Part shown: positions 44,040 to 55,873 of the stretch, piece by piece | Layout of the letters: each line of letters opens with the position of its first letter | How positions within the stretch are numbered: position 1 is the first letter of the stretch | Notes under the pieces: model-generated | What the model saw: only the letters and a program-made list of their open reading frames with translations | Told to the model about the DNA's origin: nothing | Database searches by the model: none | Translations under genes and position numbers: made by a program | Assembly (NCBI RefSeq): GCF_018446385.1 | Contig: NC_056000.1 | Location: 50,066,722-50,130,721 of the forward strand | Direction: 5' to 3' | DNA from: Zingiber officinale | Taxonomy: Eukaryota; Streptophyta; Magnoliopsida; Zingiberales; Zingiberaceae | DNA length: 64,000 bases

Positions 44040-45698
44040 ATATCCCTAGGTCAAGGTTGACCTGATTGAGTAAGATTGAGTTGGCTCAAACTTGAGTCTT
44101 GATGTTTGGATTTCAATGTTTGCCAATACATGAAGATTGCAGATGCAATCGTTTGATTGGGAAGATTGTTGATACAATTCTCCTCTGGTCAAGGATTGAC
44201 CAGTTAGATGTGAAGAAGAGTCAAGTAGGTCAAAGAGTTGACCGGATATTTGACTGGGAAAACCCTAACTAGAGGTTAGGCAAAGGCAAGTCCTTGTGAG
44301 TAAAGCCAGACAGTTGAAAAAATCCTGGTGAGTGAAGTCAGATGAAAGACCTAGTGAGTGAATCTAGGCAATTGGGAAATCATGGTGAGTGAAACCAGGT
44401 GAAAGGCCTAATGAGTGAAGCTAGGTAGGTGAAAGTCCCGGTGAGTGAAGCCGGACAGTGAAAAAATCCTAGTGAGTGAAGCTAGGTGAAAACCCTAGTG
44501 AGTGAAGTTAGATGAAAAGCCCAGGTGAGTGAAACCAGGCAGATGGAAAGTCCTGGTGAATGAAACTAGGTAGATAAAAAGACCTGGTGAGTAAAGTCAG
44601 ACACGTGGAAATCTAGGTGGTCAAGATTGACCCAACACCTAGTGTTGGGAAGCCCAAGTAGGTCAAAGGATTGCCTAGATACTTGGCACGAGGAAATCTA
44701 GATAGGTCAAGGGTGACCAGATATCTGGTGGAAGTCTAAGTGGGTCATGGAGGATCGGACATTTGACACAAGACGGTAAGTCCAAATGGTCAAGGTTGAC
44801 CAGACACTTGGCATGAGAAGAAAAGTCCAAGTGGGTCAAAGGGTTGACCGGACACTTGGCAAAGAAGTCCCGGCAGGTCAAGGTTGATTGGATGTTAGGC
44901 ATGAGGAGTTCCAACAGGTCACAGTTGATCGGATGTTGGATTTGAGGATCTTAAACTTGGTTTAAGCAAGTCAAAAGGAAGTCAATCAATCAACCGATCG
45001 ATTGGGAAGCGAAATCGCGACCACAGAAGCTCTCCCAATCGATCGGTCGATCGATTGGGGGGATGGAATTCACGCGAGTTACGATAAACGTTGAATCGAT
45101 CAGTCGATCGATTCAGGTCTTATTCTAGATAGCGCAGAGGCGCTCTGAATCGATCAGTCGATCGATTCAAACCTCCCCAATCGACTGGTCAATCGATTGG
45201 GTTGTGACCGTTGCGAATGAAGCGTCGGGTTTAAAGTCGTCTTCCTTGCAATGATTATATATCTCTTCCTCTCCACTTCTCTCAATCACTCTCACAGGTT
45301 CACGCTAGTTTCTTGAAGCTTCTTGAAGCAAAGTATTGCTGCACTTCCAGGATCAAGAGGCATTCCACACAAGAAGAAGAAGCTTGGGTTTCAGTTGTAT
45401 GTTGTAAATCTTGTAAGATTTTACTTGTATTTGTTTCCCTTTTCTTCTTGCTGTATTGTGAGCATTATGCAAGCCTTCTCCGCCTTCGGAAGTTACCGTA
45501 AAGGAATGTTTTCATAGTGGATGAGTGAGTGAGGGTCGGATCCTTGGATTAATAACCTTTTCTTGAGGTGGATACCAGGTAAATCCTAGCGTTAATGTTG
45601 CTTGAGTGTTTTCCACTGCATATCATCATCACGAAGCAAGCAAACGGCACACGACGAGCTATTCACCTCCCCCCTGTAGCTACAAATTGACCCTAACA
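44040..45698 (+). repeat. R10: solo LTR related to the R5 LTR
   Basis: 1,659 bp from TGTTGGTATAATATCC to GACCCTAACA with an exact duplication TTATT (44035-44039, 45699-45703). It has the same three hairpin tiers as R5 in the same order (44255-44600, 44600-44960, 44975-45200), but sequence divergence is large, so it is a sister family or much older. Confidence 0.85.
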
Positions 45699-45703
45699 TT
45701 ATT

Positions 45704-47850
45704 CACGCACCTTGCCTCCGACCGGCTGAGGTGGATCTAGATCTCCTCCTTCTCCTTTAGACCAGTGCGAGAGGTTCCTCCTTGATAGCATTCACCTCTA
45801 AGTGTGGGTTCTTCCAAGTGGCCCTTGCTTCAGACTTGACCATTTCGATGTAGCATTGTCGAGTAGCCAACTAGTCGCCTTTGACTTCGCCCACCTTGTT
45901 GTTCACCGAAAACATAATCTTCTGGTAGAAGGTAGACACCACCTCTCGGAACTCGTTGAGGGATGGTTGACCCAGTATGATATTGTAGGCGGATGGTGCA
46001 TCCACCACAATGAAGTTCGTGGTCCTGGTCCTCTTGAGCGGCTCCTCTATGAGAGAAATGGTCAGCCGTCCCTAGTCAATCGGCAACACTTCATTGCCTG
46101 TGAAGTCGTAGAGTGGGGTCGCCATTGACTGTAACTCGCTCCAGTCGATTTACAGTTGGTTGAACGCTTTCTTGGATATAATATTCACCGAGCTTCCTAT
46201 ATCAACAAAGGTTCGGTGAATAGTATAATTAGCGATCATTGCTTGGATAATCAGGGTATCATCGTGAAGGATCTCTACTCCCTCTAAGTCTCGGGGGTCG
46301 AAGCTTATTTCAGGTCCTTCGGCCTTCTCCTTGTTGCCCCCTACAACGTGGATCTCTAGTCGCGGAGCGTACGATTTCCTTGCTCGGGAATCACCGCCAA
46401 TCAGCCCACCATCAATCATTTGAATTTTTCTCCGAGCGGTGTTACTCCTATTTTCTTCCTCCCGAGCCGAGGGTCTACTCCGCTCAACAGAAGCTCGGGC
46501 GGGACTCGTGTCGTTCCTCTACTGGGGCTGATGATGGTGGCGCTTGGACACCCCTCTTGCTTCCTCCCTCCGACTGGTTAATCGACGTCTGTGATGCCGA
46601 TCGGGTGATAGTGACCGATGACAATATCCTCGAGGAGCTGGTCGGCTTGCAATCGGAGTCAGATCATAGCAGTCGCATGTGTTGTGCATCGCCGACTGAT
46701 AGAAGGAGCAGAACAGTGGCGACCATGCCTTGCCTTTTGTAGCCTTTGGGCGACCGGCTGCCACATGTTGCACGACATGCATCCTGGGCTCGTGGTGTGG
46801 CTATGCTCCCCCCGATCGAGGTCCCTTGGGTTGTTGATGACTACTCGATGGTCGCCGCTCGGGCGCTGCAGTGGGCTCGACAAACGTTTCCTTTCTTCTG
46901 GTTGCTTGGGCTTCTTCCACGTTTATATATTTTGTTGCCCTCCTGAGCAGATGGTTGAAGTCCCTCAGCGGCTTCCGGATGAGTGACCGGAAGAACTCCC
47001 CTTCGGTGAGACCTTGGGCAAAGACGTTCACCAATACCTCTGAGGAGACTAATGGAATATCCATGACCACCTGGTTAAAGTGCTGGATGTAGGCCTTCAG
47101 TGCTTCCCTAGGCCCTTACTTCAAGGAGAACAGATTGACGCTTGTCATATGGCAGCGGCTACTACTGGCAAAGTGGTGTAAAAATGTCGCTTGGAAATCC
47201 TTGAAGCTGTGAATTGATCCGTTCAGTAATCTCTTGAACTAACGTTGTGTTCACTTCACCTCATCGGTGTACTGATGAAGTGTGGCCTCGTTGTCAAACT
47301 TGGCCAAGTGGTTGTCCGGATCGGTAGTTCCGTTGTATTCTCCGATCGCTAGCGGGGTGTAGTGTCTGGGCAGAGGGTAATCCAAAATTCCCTGTGAGAA
47401 TTGTTGATTGATTCGCTCAAGTGAAACATTGTCCCTTGGTGCCTTCCCCTTTCGTGCGTCCCGAACGGGTATGTCATCCGAGGAAGATCCCTGGTCCTTG
47501 TCTACTTGGCCCCGTTCCTCTGATGTAGTCCGAAATAGTGCTTGATGAAAGGGGATCGACGCATTGGTTGCCTCACCGTACGTGTCGATCGACTTCTTGT
47601 TCTGTCCCCGAGCGGATGCATGCTCCACTCGGTCTCCATATCTTGCTTGATGCCCTACCGCTGATGCCGCGGGCTCATGCGCTCGGCGCTCGGCACTCGG
47701 CACTCGGCACTCGGCACTCGGCTAGCGCTTGTTATTGTTGTTACTCCACTATCCTTACCACTCGGACTTGTATAAGCATATCGAGCTCCTCCTTTGTCGG
47801 CGTCACTGTGGTGAGTCGTCTAACGTTCTCCATCTTCTCGTCTCAGATGT
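45704..47850 (-). mobile_element. R7 gag and protease remnant
   Basis: On minus: a Ty3-type gag core ('LPRHYTPLAIGEYNGTTDPD', then 'LVNVFAQGLTEGEFFRSL', 'ATKYINVEEAQATRRKE') and further down an aspartic protease trace with 'RTFVDIGSSVNIISKKAF', near 46150-46200. Several breaks. No reverse transcriptase follows. Confidence 0.78.
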
Positions 47851-47879
47851 AGACTACGTTCCTATAGACGACGCCAAAA

Positions 47880-48731
47880 TAATTCTATCCGAAAACGGGA
47901 AGGTAGAAAGCTGGAGATGTGACTGCTGCGCTGATTGGCTCTAGACCGCTCTCCGTTCGCTCCGCTCTGCAAAACAGGTAATGTTAGTGTCGAGTTAGGG
48001 AAGGGGTTCCCGACGTTGGCCCTCCGACGCTCAAGTCAGTCACTGGAACTGTAGAAGAAAGTGAAGCAACAATAACACTAGCACAAATAGTGAATAACGC
48101 GTAACTCCGCCGGTGCTTGGACCTTCTTTATATAGAGTCCTGGTGGGGGACATACATGCTCCTTGAGGTGTGGACACATTCTCCAATGTGTCCTATGAAA
48201 GGACCTATCAAGAAAGTGTCTTTGACATCATACCTTAACATGACATGCATATCTCTGACAAGAGAGTATAAGCTTTCGCCGTACGATCCGCCTATTAACT
48301 ATGTCTAGTGTCAGTGGCATTATCTCCTAAAAGAATATCGAGAGATATAACAATGGTCATGCTGCTTGACCGAGCGGGGTAGCCCTCATAGGGACTCCTC
48401 CGCACTGTCGGCCTCAGCTGCTCTTCATTGCAGTGACTGGACGTAGTAGCTTGTCCCTCTCGATCGGATAAGCTCTTAGGTCTGCTCAGCGTCCTGCCGT
48501 TCCGCACTGAGTGTCTAGCTGTCTTACCATCTTATTCCGAGCTAGACGGTTAACCCGCTTGGACAAGTCTCTTGTCGATTGGTCACTGATTGTCTAGACC
48601 AACTGTTGTAGCGATCTCCGCTCGGGCACTGTATGCGAGCCTTTTGACACACTGCCGTTGATCATCTTGATTTTGACCTTCACCTTAATATTTAACCCGC
48701 GTCGAACGGATCTCCTTTTATCACCGCATCA
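47880..48731 (-). repeat. R7 right LTR (5' LTR in element sense)
   Basis: 852 bp, starting TAATTCTATCCG (from TGATCCTGTCCG) and ending CCGCATCA. A minus-strand CTATATAAAG box lies at about 48127-48136. Confidence 0.75.
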
Positions 48732-48783
48732 CTAACCACTCGAGCCTTTCAATTTCTTAATCATGAATTATTACAAGATATTA

Positions 48784-49914
48784 GGGGGCGTTTGGTTTAG
48801 GAGAATAGGAGTGGGGAATGAGAATGAGAATCATTGATTGTCATTGTTAATGTTTGGATTATAGGAATAGGAATGCAAATAAGGGAATGAATTCTTGAAA
48901 TTGGGTAATGACTCATTCCCATGTACCTCCCCTTCAATGAGTCATTACCCTATTTTCATCAATCAAAATATTTCCTTATTCCAAAAATACCCTTGACCTA
49001 AAACTAAAATTTTCTCACTTAATACCAAATATCAAAATATATTTATTTATTTTTCCTTTCATATTACTTCTCTCTCCTTGTTCTCTCTAATCATATTTTC
49101 TCTCTCATCATTTTATCACACACTTTCTCTCTCCTTAATCTCTCCTATCACTCTCTTTCCTTTTTTTCCTCATTACACTTTCTCTCTCATCATACTTTCT
49201 CTCTCCTCAATCTCTTCCTTTTTTCTCTCATCATACTTTCTCTCTCCTCAATCTCTCCCATCACACTATCTTTTCTCTTTTTTTTTATCACACTTTCGCT
49301 CTCATCACATTTTCTCTCTCCTCAATCTCTCTTGTCACACTCCCTCTTTTTTTCCTCAAACATACTTTCTCTCTCATCATATTTTCTCTCTCCTCAATCT
49401 CTCTCATCACACTCACTGCTCTCTTTTTTCCTCATCACACTTTCTCTCTTATCATACTTTCTCTCTTCTCAATCTCTTTCATCACACTCTCTCCCCTCAT
49501 TTTTCTCATTACATTTTCTCTCTCTTCATCCTCTCCCATCATATTTTCTCTCACATCATATTTTCTCTCTCATCTTCTCTCATCATGATCTCTCCTATCA
49601 CACTCTCTTTTCTCATTTTCTCTCATCACACTTTCTCTTTTTTCATTCTTTCTCATCACACTTTCTCTCTCATTAGACTTTCTCGCTCATTATTCTCTTT
49701 CATCATATTTTTCTCTCACATTCATCTTTTTCTCACATCTAATTTTTTCTCTTATTTTCCTTTAAGGGTAAAAAGAGAAATTTTGATTTATTCCTATAGA
49801 AAATATGCAACTAATCAAACATTACTTTTAAGAATGATATTCATGTTCATACTCATTCTTATTTCACATGATTCTCATTCCGATTCCTATTATAAAAAAG
49901 AATCAAACGCCCCC
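48784..49914. mobile_element. Harbinger/Tourist-like MITE with a CT-rich core
   Basis: Terminal inverted repeats GGGGGCGTTTGGTT and (reverse complement of the right end) GGGGGCGTTTGATT, flanked by TTA and TCA, a probable 3-bp TTA duplication with one change. Subterminal parts are also inverted (AGGAATAGGAATG / CATTCCGATTCCTAT type). The middle (about 49060-49740) is a degenerate array of CTCTCATCACACTTTCT-like words. No transposase is encoded; the long frame on plus is low-complexity Ser/Leu/Phe/His text. TIR and TSD suggest PIF/Harbinger. Confidence 0.75.
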
Positions 49915-49917
49915 TCA

Positions 49918-50364
49918 ATCTATTTCTATTTGAATCATCAACAAATTCATGTCTGTTTGTATTTGAATCATCAACCGATTCATGCGACTGCATGGAAAGG
50001 ACTCATGGCGGGAACGATTTCGATGCTAAATTAAATAATTAGTTAGAACGTGCGGCTGTCAAGGCGCATCGACGCGCTTTCACCCACTTCGCCTCTTTTG
50101 TTTTCCCTTTTGGATGCTGACAAAGAATAATCTTTAGAGCAACAATGAAAAAGAAAGCCACTATGAAGCATCGCCAAAAGAGGGGCATCAATGAGTGTGA
50201 ACTAGTCATGGAAGAATCTTACAGGATAGAGGTAGCATAATAGCGTTAAGATTTCCTAGATCTTTAATCGTGCCTTTATAGCTGCTGCTTCTCTTTTCTT
50301 AGCTCTATCTAATCTTGTTCGAGCGCACCAGAAATCGCTTGTTTTTGGCTTGGGACCATCGATT
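49918..50364 (+). promoter_or_regulatory. Upstream region of the lectin receptor kinase
   Basis: About 450 bp between the MITE and the start codon. No strong TATA box; a weak CTTTATAGC lies near 50272-50280. The MITE ends within this promoter-size interval, so it could influence expression. Confidence 0.35.
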
Positions 50365-52392
50365 ATGAGTGGAAATTACTTTGTTCTCTGGTTTTTGACT
50401 CTGATCTCGGCGGCGACGTCGCTCTCCTTCGACTTCTCCGGCTTCAGCAAGAACAGCTTGTCGAGCTTGGAGTTCCAGGGCGACGCGTCGCTGCAGGGCG
50501 CCGAGATCAACCTCACCAGCTACCCGATGCTTTACAGCGTGGGACGAGCGGTGCACCGGGAGCCGCTCCGGCTGTGGGACGCCAAGACGCGGGCACTGGC
50601 CGACTTCACCACCCGATTCTCCTTCGTCATCAACGCCTTCGACCGCTCGCCGGCGGCGCAGCACGGCGACGGCCTCGCTTTCTTCCTCGCGACGCACCCC
50701 TCCACCATCCCGGTCTACTCCCGCGGCGCCTTCCTCGGCGTCTTCGGCAACAGCTCGCTCGGCGGGGGCGGGGTGAAGGCGGTCGCCGTGGAGTTCGACA
50801 CCTTCCGGAACGCGTGGGATCCCTCCGGCGACCACATCGGCATCGACGTCAACTCCATCGTCTCGAAAGCCGTGCTAGAGTGTAACGGCAGCCTCAAGGA
50901 CGGGCGGAAGGCGCATGCGTGGGTGAGCTACAACTCCACCACCCACAACTTGAGCGTCTTCTTCACTTACGAATCGAACAGAGCCTTCCGCGCCGGCGAC
51001 TCCAGTCTTAACTTCATCGTCGATCTCAGAAACGAGCTGCCGGAGCTGGTGGAGGTCGGCTTCTCGGCGTCGACGGGCAACTTGACGGAGGCGCACAGCT
51101 TGCTGTCGTGGTCCTTCGACTCGAGCTTACGCGTAAAGTCAAACAGATCATGCCAAGTCGCACTCGAGGTCGGGCTGGTGACCGGGGCGGTGGTCTTGAC
51201 GGCCGCGTCGGGTCTGATTTGGTTCATCTTCTTCCGGAAGAAGGCCATGAGCTCCAAGGGGAAGGAAGTGGACGAGATAGAGAACGACGAGATCATCGAC
51301 GACGAATTCGAGAGAGCTGAAAGGGGGCCGAAAAGGTACCCGTACGAGGAGCTCGCCGGCGCGACGAGGAACTTCTCCAAGGAAGGCAAACTGGGAGAGG
51401 GAGGATTCGGGTCGGTGTACAAAGGCTACCTCAAGGATTTAAAGCTGGACGTCGCCATTAAGAAGATCTCGCGGGGATCGAAGCAGGGGAGAAAGGAGTA
51501 CGTCTCCGAGGTCAAGATCATCAGCCAGTTGAGGCATCGGAACCTGGTGCAGCTGGTGGGCTGGTGCCACGATCGTCGAGAATTCCTGCTGGTTTACGAG
51601 TTCATGCCCAACGGAAGCCTCGATTCTTATCTCTACTCCGAGAGGAAGACGATGGAGTGGCCGGTAAGGCACAAGGTCGCGCTGGGCCTGGCCTCCGCTC
51701 TGCTTTATCTCCACGAGGAGTGGGAGCGGTGCGTGGTGCACCGCGACATCAAGCCCAGCAATGTCATGCTGGATTCGGCCTTCAACGCCAAGCTCGGGGA
51801 CTTCGGTCTCGCCAGGCTCGTCGACCACGACAGCCACTCGCAGACCACGGTGTTGGCCGGCACCATGGGCTACCTGGCGCCGGAGTGCGTCACCACCGGC
51901 AAGGCCAGCAAAGAGACCGACGTGTACAGCTTCGGCGTGGTGGCGCTGGAGATCGCGTGCGGAAGGAGGCCGATGGAGCCGGCGGAGGAGAAGGGGAAGG
52001 TGAGGCTGGTGGAGTGGGTCTGGGAGCTGTACGGAAGGGCGGCGGTTCTGGAGGCGGCCGACCCGAAACTGCAGGGGAAGTTGGACGCGAGGCAGATGGA
52101 GTGCCTGATGGTGGTGGGACTCTGGTGCGCTCATCCGGACTGCAACATCCGGCCGTCGATCAGGCAAGCCATCAACACGCTCAACTTCGAGACTCCGTTG
52201 CCGGAGCTTCCGCCGAAGATGCCAGTGCCGATCTACTTCGCGCCGCCGGTGGAGCTGGTGGCGGCGAGCTTCACCCACACCTCGTCGCTCACGGACTCAT
52301 CGATGTTGAACTCTTACGTGACGGATTCTTCCAACTCCATTTTGATGACCGCGGATGTAGTGAAGCCGCAGAAGACTGAAGCGACTCAATAA
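50365..52392 (+). CDS. L-type lectin receptor-like kinase (class IX-like)
   Basis: 675 residues in one exon. A signal peptide (about 1-21, FVLWFLTLISAATS core) precedes a legume-lectin domain (about 22-255) with the HGDGLAFFL strand and the metal-site residues Glu143, Asp145, Asn149, Asp152 and His157. A transmembrane helix lies at about 269-291, followed by basic stop-transfer residues. The cytoplasmic Ser/Thr kinase (about 337-610) has the P-loop GEGGFGSV at 344-351, Lys366, HRDIKPSN at 459-466, DFGLAR from Asp479 and GTMGYLAPE. All catalytic residues are present and HRD marks an RD-type kinase. Such proteins sit in the plasma membrane and act in defence or development signalling. Length and lack of introns fit the family. 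I chose the ATG at 50365; the frame extends five codons upstream without ATG. Codon use is very GC-rich, so antisense frames are shadows. Confidence 0.96.
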   Translation: MSGNYFVLWFLTLISAATSLSFDFSGFSKNSLSSLEFQGDASLQGAEINLTSYPMLYSVGRAVHREPLRLWDAKTRALADFTTRFSFVINAFDRSPAAQHGDGLAFFLATHPSTIPVYSRGAFLGVFGNSSLGGGGVKAVAVEFDTFRNAWDPSGDHIGIDVNSIVSKAVLECNGSLKDGRKAHAWVSYNSTTHNLSVFFTYESNRAFRAGDSSLNFIVDLRNELPELVEVGFSASTGNLTEAHSLLSWSFDSSLRVKSNRSCQVALEVGLVTGAVVLTAASGLIWFIFFRKKAMSSKGKEVDEIENDEIIDDEFERAERGPKRYPYEELAGATRNFSKEGKLGEGGFGSVYKGYLKDLKLDVAIKKISRGSKQGRKEYVSEVKIISQLRHRNLVQLVGWCHDRREFLLVYEFMPNGSLDSYLYSERKTMEWPVRHKVALGLASALLYLHEEWERCVVHRDIKPSNVMLDSAFNAKLGDFGLARLVDHDSHSQTTVLAGTMGYLAPECVTTGKASKETDVYSFGVVALEIACGRRPMEPAEEKGKVRLVEWVWELYGRAAVLEAADPKLQGKLDARQMECLMVVGLWCAHPDCNIRPSIRQAINTLNFETPLPELPPKMPVPIYFAPPVELVAASFTHTSSLTDSSMLNSYVTDSSNSILMTADVVKPQKTEATQ

Positions 52393-55228
52393 TCGGATTA
52401 AAACTACAGCAATGGGCGCGTGTTCTTCCCTGATTAGCTAGGAACAATGTGGTGTGTCTGTATCTGATCATAGTTGAACTTTTATTATAATGCATTTTTT
52501 GTACTTCAAATCATATGTTTCTTTGAGAACAAGGTTGAAGGCTTTAACATTTTAAGCTCTTGGTAATTTACCTAGTCTTTTTATTTTCGGTGATCCAAGT
52601 ATCCTGCTTTTCAGATTCGACTAATCCTCAGATTGTTTATTGAGAAAATAGCTATTATGGTTAAGCTAGATTAGTGTCAAGGCATTATCCTATTGCAAAC
52701 CTCAACCTATATAGGCTTATTCGATTGCCTCATTTTAAGGGATGGATTTGCAACAATTACACATTTAACACGTCGTAGACCCTTGAGTAAGAGCAAAATT
52801 CCAAACCTATCTTTCATGTCGGCGAACATTTTAAGTATGTCGGTGAGAGAATTTAAGACCGTATATTGACCCGCTCTAGTCAATCATACACAATCCTACA
52901 CTGTATAGTGAATTACCAAAGTCAGTACAGTTCGCAAAGAACTTTGGATTGACAAGAGAGAATAAGAATGAGAATCCATATTGCTGGGCGTCAGCATTCA
53001 ATTAAAATCCAACCAATCAAACTGAATACACTGAAATGGAATAAATCAAAATTTTTTTAACTAAATGAGCTGATCAAATTTAAAAAAAAAAATGAAGAAA
53101 CCAAACTGAAAAAAACATCAATGAACCGAACTTCTAAATAAAAAAAAATCGATATCTCCTGCTTGTAAGAGGCCATCATTCACACTGTACTCATTCGGCT
53201 GGCATTCCTTGGTAATCCATTCTAAAACCCTACAAATCAAGTCGGCATTCCATCTCAGCCATGCTATAAATTATAATGACTCGGAGTTTCAGATTGGCAA
53301 GGCCATTCAAAAGCAAATAGAACAGAGATGTAGTCCCATCTTCTAAACTTTCGAGTCCGTAGGAATCCTGTTGTCAATGGTGCATCACATGAAGAATAAA
53401 AGAAAGAGGTATAAAGAGAATGCCATAACTGCACAAGCTCATCTTCCAAGGTTCTTGGTGAGGTAGCAATCTTTCACAATGGTGATGGAGAATTTGTTGT
53501 GTTATCGGTCGCTCATTGGCTGTATCTTGCGTGAAGATGAGGGGACTCAAAGTACTATTAGTGATAGTCTCACCGACGGCGATAGCAACTGGAGGAGAGA
53601 GAGGGCTTCATAGAGTTGTCCATTCACTGGCTACCGTCTAGATGAGGACAAGGGAATTCAAAGGGTTGCCAGCAACAGTCTCACCGGCAGCAAGAGTGAG
53701 AAGAGGAGGCTAGAGCATCGGGAGGAGAGGCAAGAGCAAGAGTCACAAGAGGAGGCCGACGACGCCGAGACGAATGAGATCGGGAATTATGAATTTTAAT
53801 TTTTAAACTCACATTCTGTTTCAGTTTAATCAGCTTAATTGATTTCGGATTTTTAAAACTAAAACGGAACCGACTAAACCAAACTAATTGATATTTTTTA
53901 AAAAATAAATAAATTTGTGAATACCTATTGAAGGACAAGAGAAGCTCCATACCCCGTAAGGATCTAAAAAATCTAACAAATTCTTCACAATTATGACTTA
54001 TATAGATTAATAAAAAAAGGTTAGAGAACCCACCTCTCTGTTCTCTGATTATCCTAAACTTGATTTGTTTAAGCAAATGGATAAATCATCAGCCTTTTTC
54101 ACAGCTGACCAGCTTCAAGTCGACTATGGAAGTGGCCAGTTCGTAAATAGCATTAATATAACCAATTCCTAATCAACTCACAGAAGGAAAACCTCCATAC
54201 AGTAGATTTTTGTTATCTCTATTTTCTTAGGCCTAGATGACCTTAAACATGGGCAATGTGAATCCAAATTGTTCATGCTCACAGTTTAGTCAATGAGATG
54301 CACATCACCACAAAATAATCTTAGAAAACCATAGTTTTAAATCCCTAACTATTATAAGAGACTTCTAACTCACATCATTCCTAACTTGGTTTCTCGGTCT
54401 TGAGCAAAGAAGGGCATGAGAAAGGAAAGTTTCTGATGCACTCTTCCCTGTTGTTTTATGAGCGAGGCAAACTACCTTAACCAGGGAAACCACTAAAAAT
54501 TTCATTTTGATAATAAAAAAAATTTCATTTGAGCATTAGCACATATTCACACTTGCCCAAGATCAAATACAGGAGATGCCTATCTAAATCACTGGGCATA
54601 TTCAGATAAAAAGAAAAACTAAAATCTATTTGTAGTCCTAAGTGGAAAGATCAGAAGCAAGTTTCAAGGAACATAGAATCGACATGTATATAACTATATG
54701 CATTTTTCTCATCATGTGCATCCTTTAATAGTTCAATCCTCTTTGCATGATTATCTGAGATGCCAAAGTCCAATCAAAACCTACTACACTCCAAGATCAC
54801 ATGCCAACACTGAATTGCAAATGCCATCATGTTTTACACATTGTTTGAACTTTGAACTAAAATTCTATGTTTCAATTGTTATATCCTAGCAAAATTTCAT
54901 TTTCTGGTTCCATGTAGCGCGATAGAAAGACATGAAGAGTGATAAGGTTGCAGCAGCAATTCCATGAGATCAGCCATATCATGTAGTGACTATGGATGAA
55001 TGGCTTAGGAGATTGAAGAGAACTCTCTCACAAGTTTGCAATTTTAGTTCATGCACACCAATAGATTAGAACCATTAATGACAAATGAAAAAAAAAAGGT
55101 ATATATCTGCACAACTATACTTCATGCTCAGAATCAATAATGTCTATATTTGCTAAGATGCTCATAGGAAGAAGAAAAGGAAGATACTTGAGGAAAACCT
55201 TGGAGGAGGAGAAATCAGCAGATGATAA
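52393..55228. other. Intergenic region between LecRK and VPS28
   Basis: AT-rich, apart from a GC-richer part at 53480-53770 that has short frames only. The left end holds the kinase 3' UTR, and the right end (toward 55228) the VPS28 3' UTR. I see no tRNA, transposon ends or coding exons. Confidence 0.5.
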
Positions 55229-55873
55229 TCAAGATCCAGCATTGGGGAGGGCAGCCATAAAGGCGCTATAAGAGGACTCAAGGTCAAAGTTGAGTTGGCG
55301 GGCCTGTTGCTCGGTGAGCTCTTCGGCGGCACCCATCTTCGCGAGTTGCGCGAGCCAGTCGCGGACCTTAGTACGGCCCTCGAAGTCCGGGGGGAGTAGG
55401 CCGTTGCCAAGCTTGGCAAGGGAGGTGGACAGATCGGAGAGAAGGGGGTGAACCTGGTCAACGGCGACCATGTTGAGTTTGACGGAGTCCATGGCGGTGA
55501 TGAAGTGCTGGACGCATTCCGCGACGGCAGCAGTGGAGGCGGAGAGGTTTCCCGAGGAGGCGGCGGCGGCACGGTGCTCGACGGTGGCGGGAACGCCGGA
55601 GACGAAGAGGCGATTGATGGCGGCCGGGGCATCGAGGCGGTAGGCGTCCGCAAAGCGGTCGAGGGAAGGCACGGCGCCGCGGAGGGCGGAGTGGAGGGTG
55701 CGGAACTGGGCGATGAGCTTGAGGCACTCCGCCTCGTACTCGGCGGAGGGGACGAGGTCGCGGACGTAGGCCTTCTCCAGCTTCTCGGTGGTCTTGATGA
55801 TGGCGTACAGGTCCGCGAAGCTGTCGTACATGTCGCGTTCCCGCTTGTCGCGCCATAGCTTCACCTCCTCCAT
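55229..55873 (-). CDS. VPS28: VPS28, ESCRT-I subunit
   Basis: 214 residues, single exon. The start MEEVKLWRDKRERDMYDSFA matches plant VPS28, whose usual length is about 210; the reading frame continues upstream, but that part is not conserved, so the ATG at 55873 was chosen. The N-terminal core (about 10-100) includes 'DLYAIIKTTEKLEKAYVRD' and 'EYEAECLKLIAQF'; 'GVPATVEHRAAAA' forms the linker; the C-terminal four-helix domain (about 115-210) includes 'FITAMDSVKLNMVAVDQVHP' and ends 'ELTEQQARQLNFDLESSYSA..FMAALP'. VPS28 joins VPS23 and VPS37 in ESCRT-I, which sorts ubiquitinated membrane proteins into multivesicular bodies; the C-terminal domain contacts ESCRT-II in yeast. No damage is seen. 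It is divergent from the RNA-binding gene at 56529, sharing a 655-bp spacer. Confidence 0.96.
   Translation of the reverse strand: MEEVKLWRDKRERDMYDSFADLYAIIKTTEKLEKAYVRDLVPSAEYEAECLKLIAQFRTLHSALRGAVPSLDRFADAYRLDAPAAINRLFVSGVPATVEHRAAAASSGNLSASTAAVAECVQHFITAMDSVKLNMVAVDQVHPLLSDLSTSLAKLGNGLLPPDFEGRTKVRDWLAQLAKMGAAEELTEQQARQLNFDLESSYSAFMAALPNAGS

Larger units (their letters stand above)
32038..48731 (-). mobile_element. R7: Ty3-type (Tat-like) element with antisense ORF and gag-protease
   Basis: TGATCCTGTCCG start, CGCATCA end, duplication CTAAC (32033-32037, 48732-48736). Sense is minus: primer-site region at 47861-47876 beside the right LTR, purine tract (minus GAGGGGGAGGCTTG) beside the left LTR. 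On minus it keeps gag and an aspartic protease trace (45704-47850); reverse transcriptase, RNase H and integrase are gone. On plus it carries a degraded antisense ORF (39769-42750) followed by a 37-bp tandem array. Three later insertions lie in it: R8 in the left LTR, R9 in the antisense ORF, and R10 between array and protease. It is broken in many places and older than R6 judging by decay. Confidence 0.82.

Noticed and set aside
49078-50034. A 318-residue Ser/Leu/Phe/His-rich frame
   Set aside because: It is translation of the CT-rich core of the MITE; low complexity and no domain.
50305-52278. Long antisense frames across the lectin kinase
   Set aside because: Shadows of GC-rich codon use; no motifs, and the sense frame has every kinase residue.
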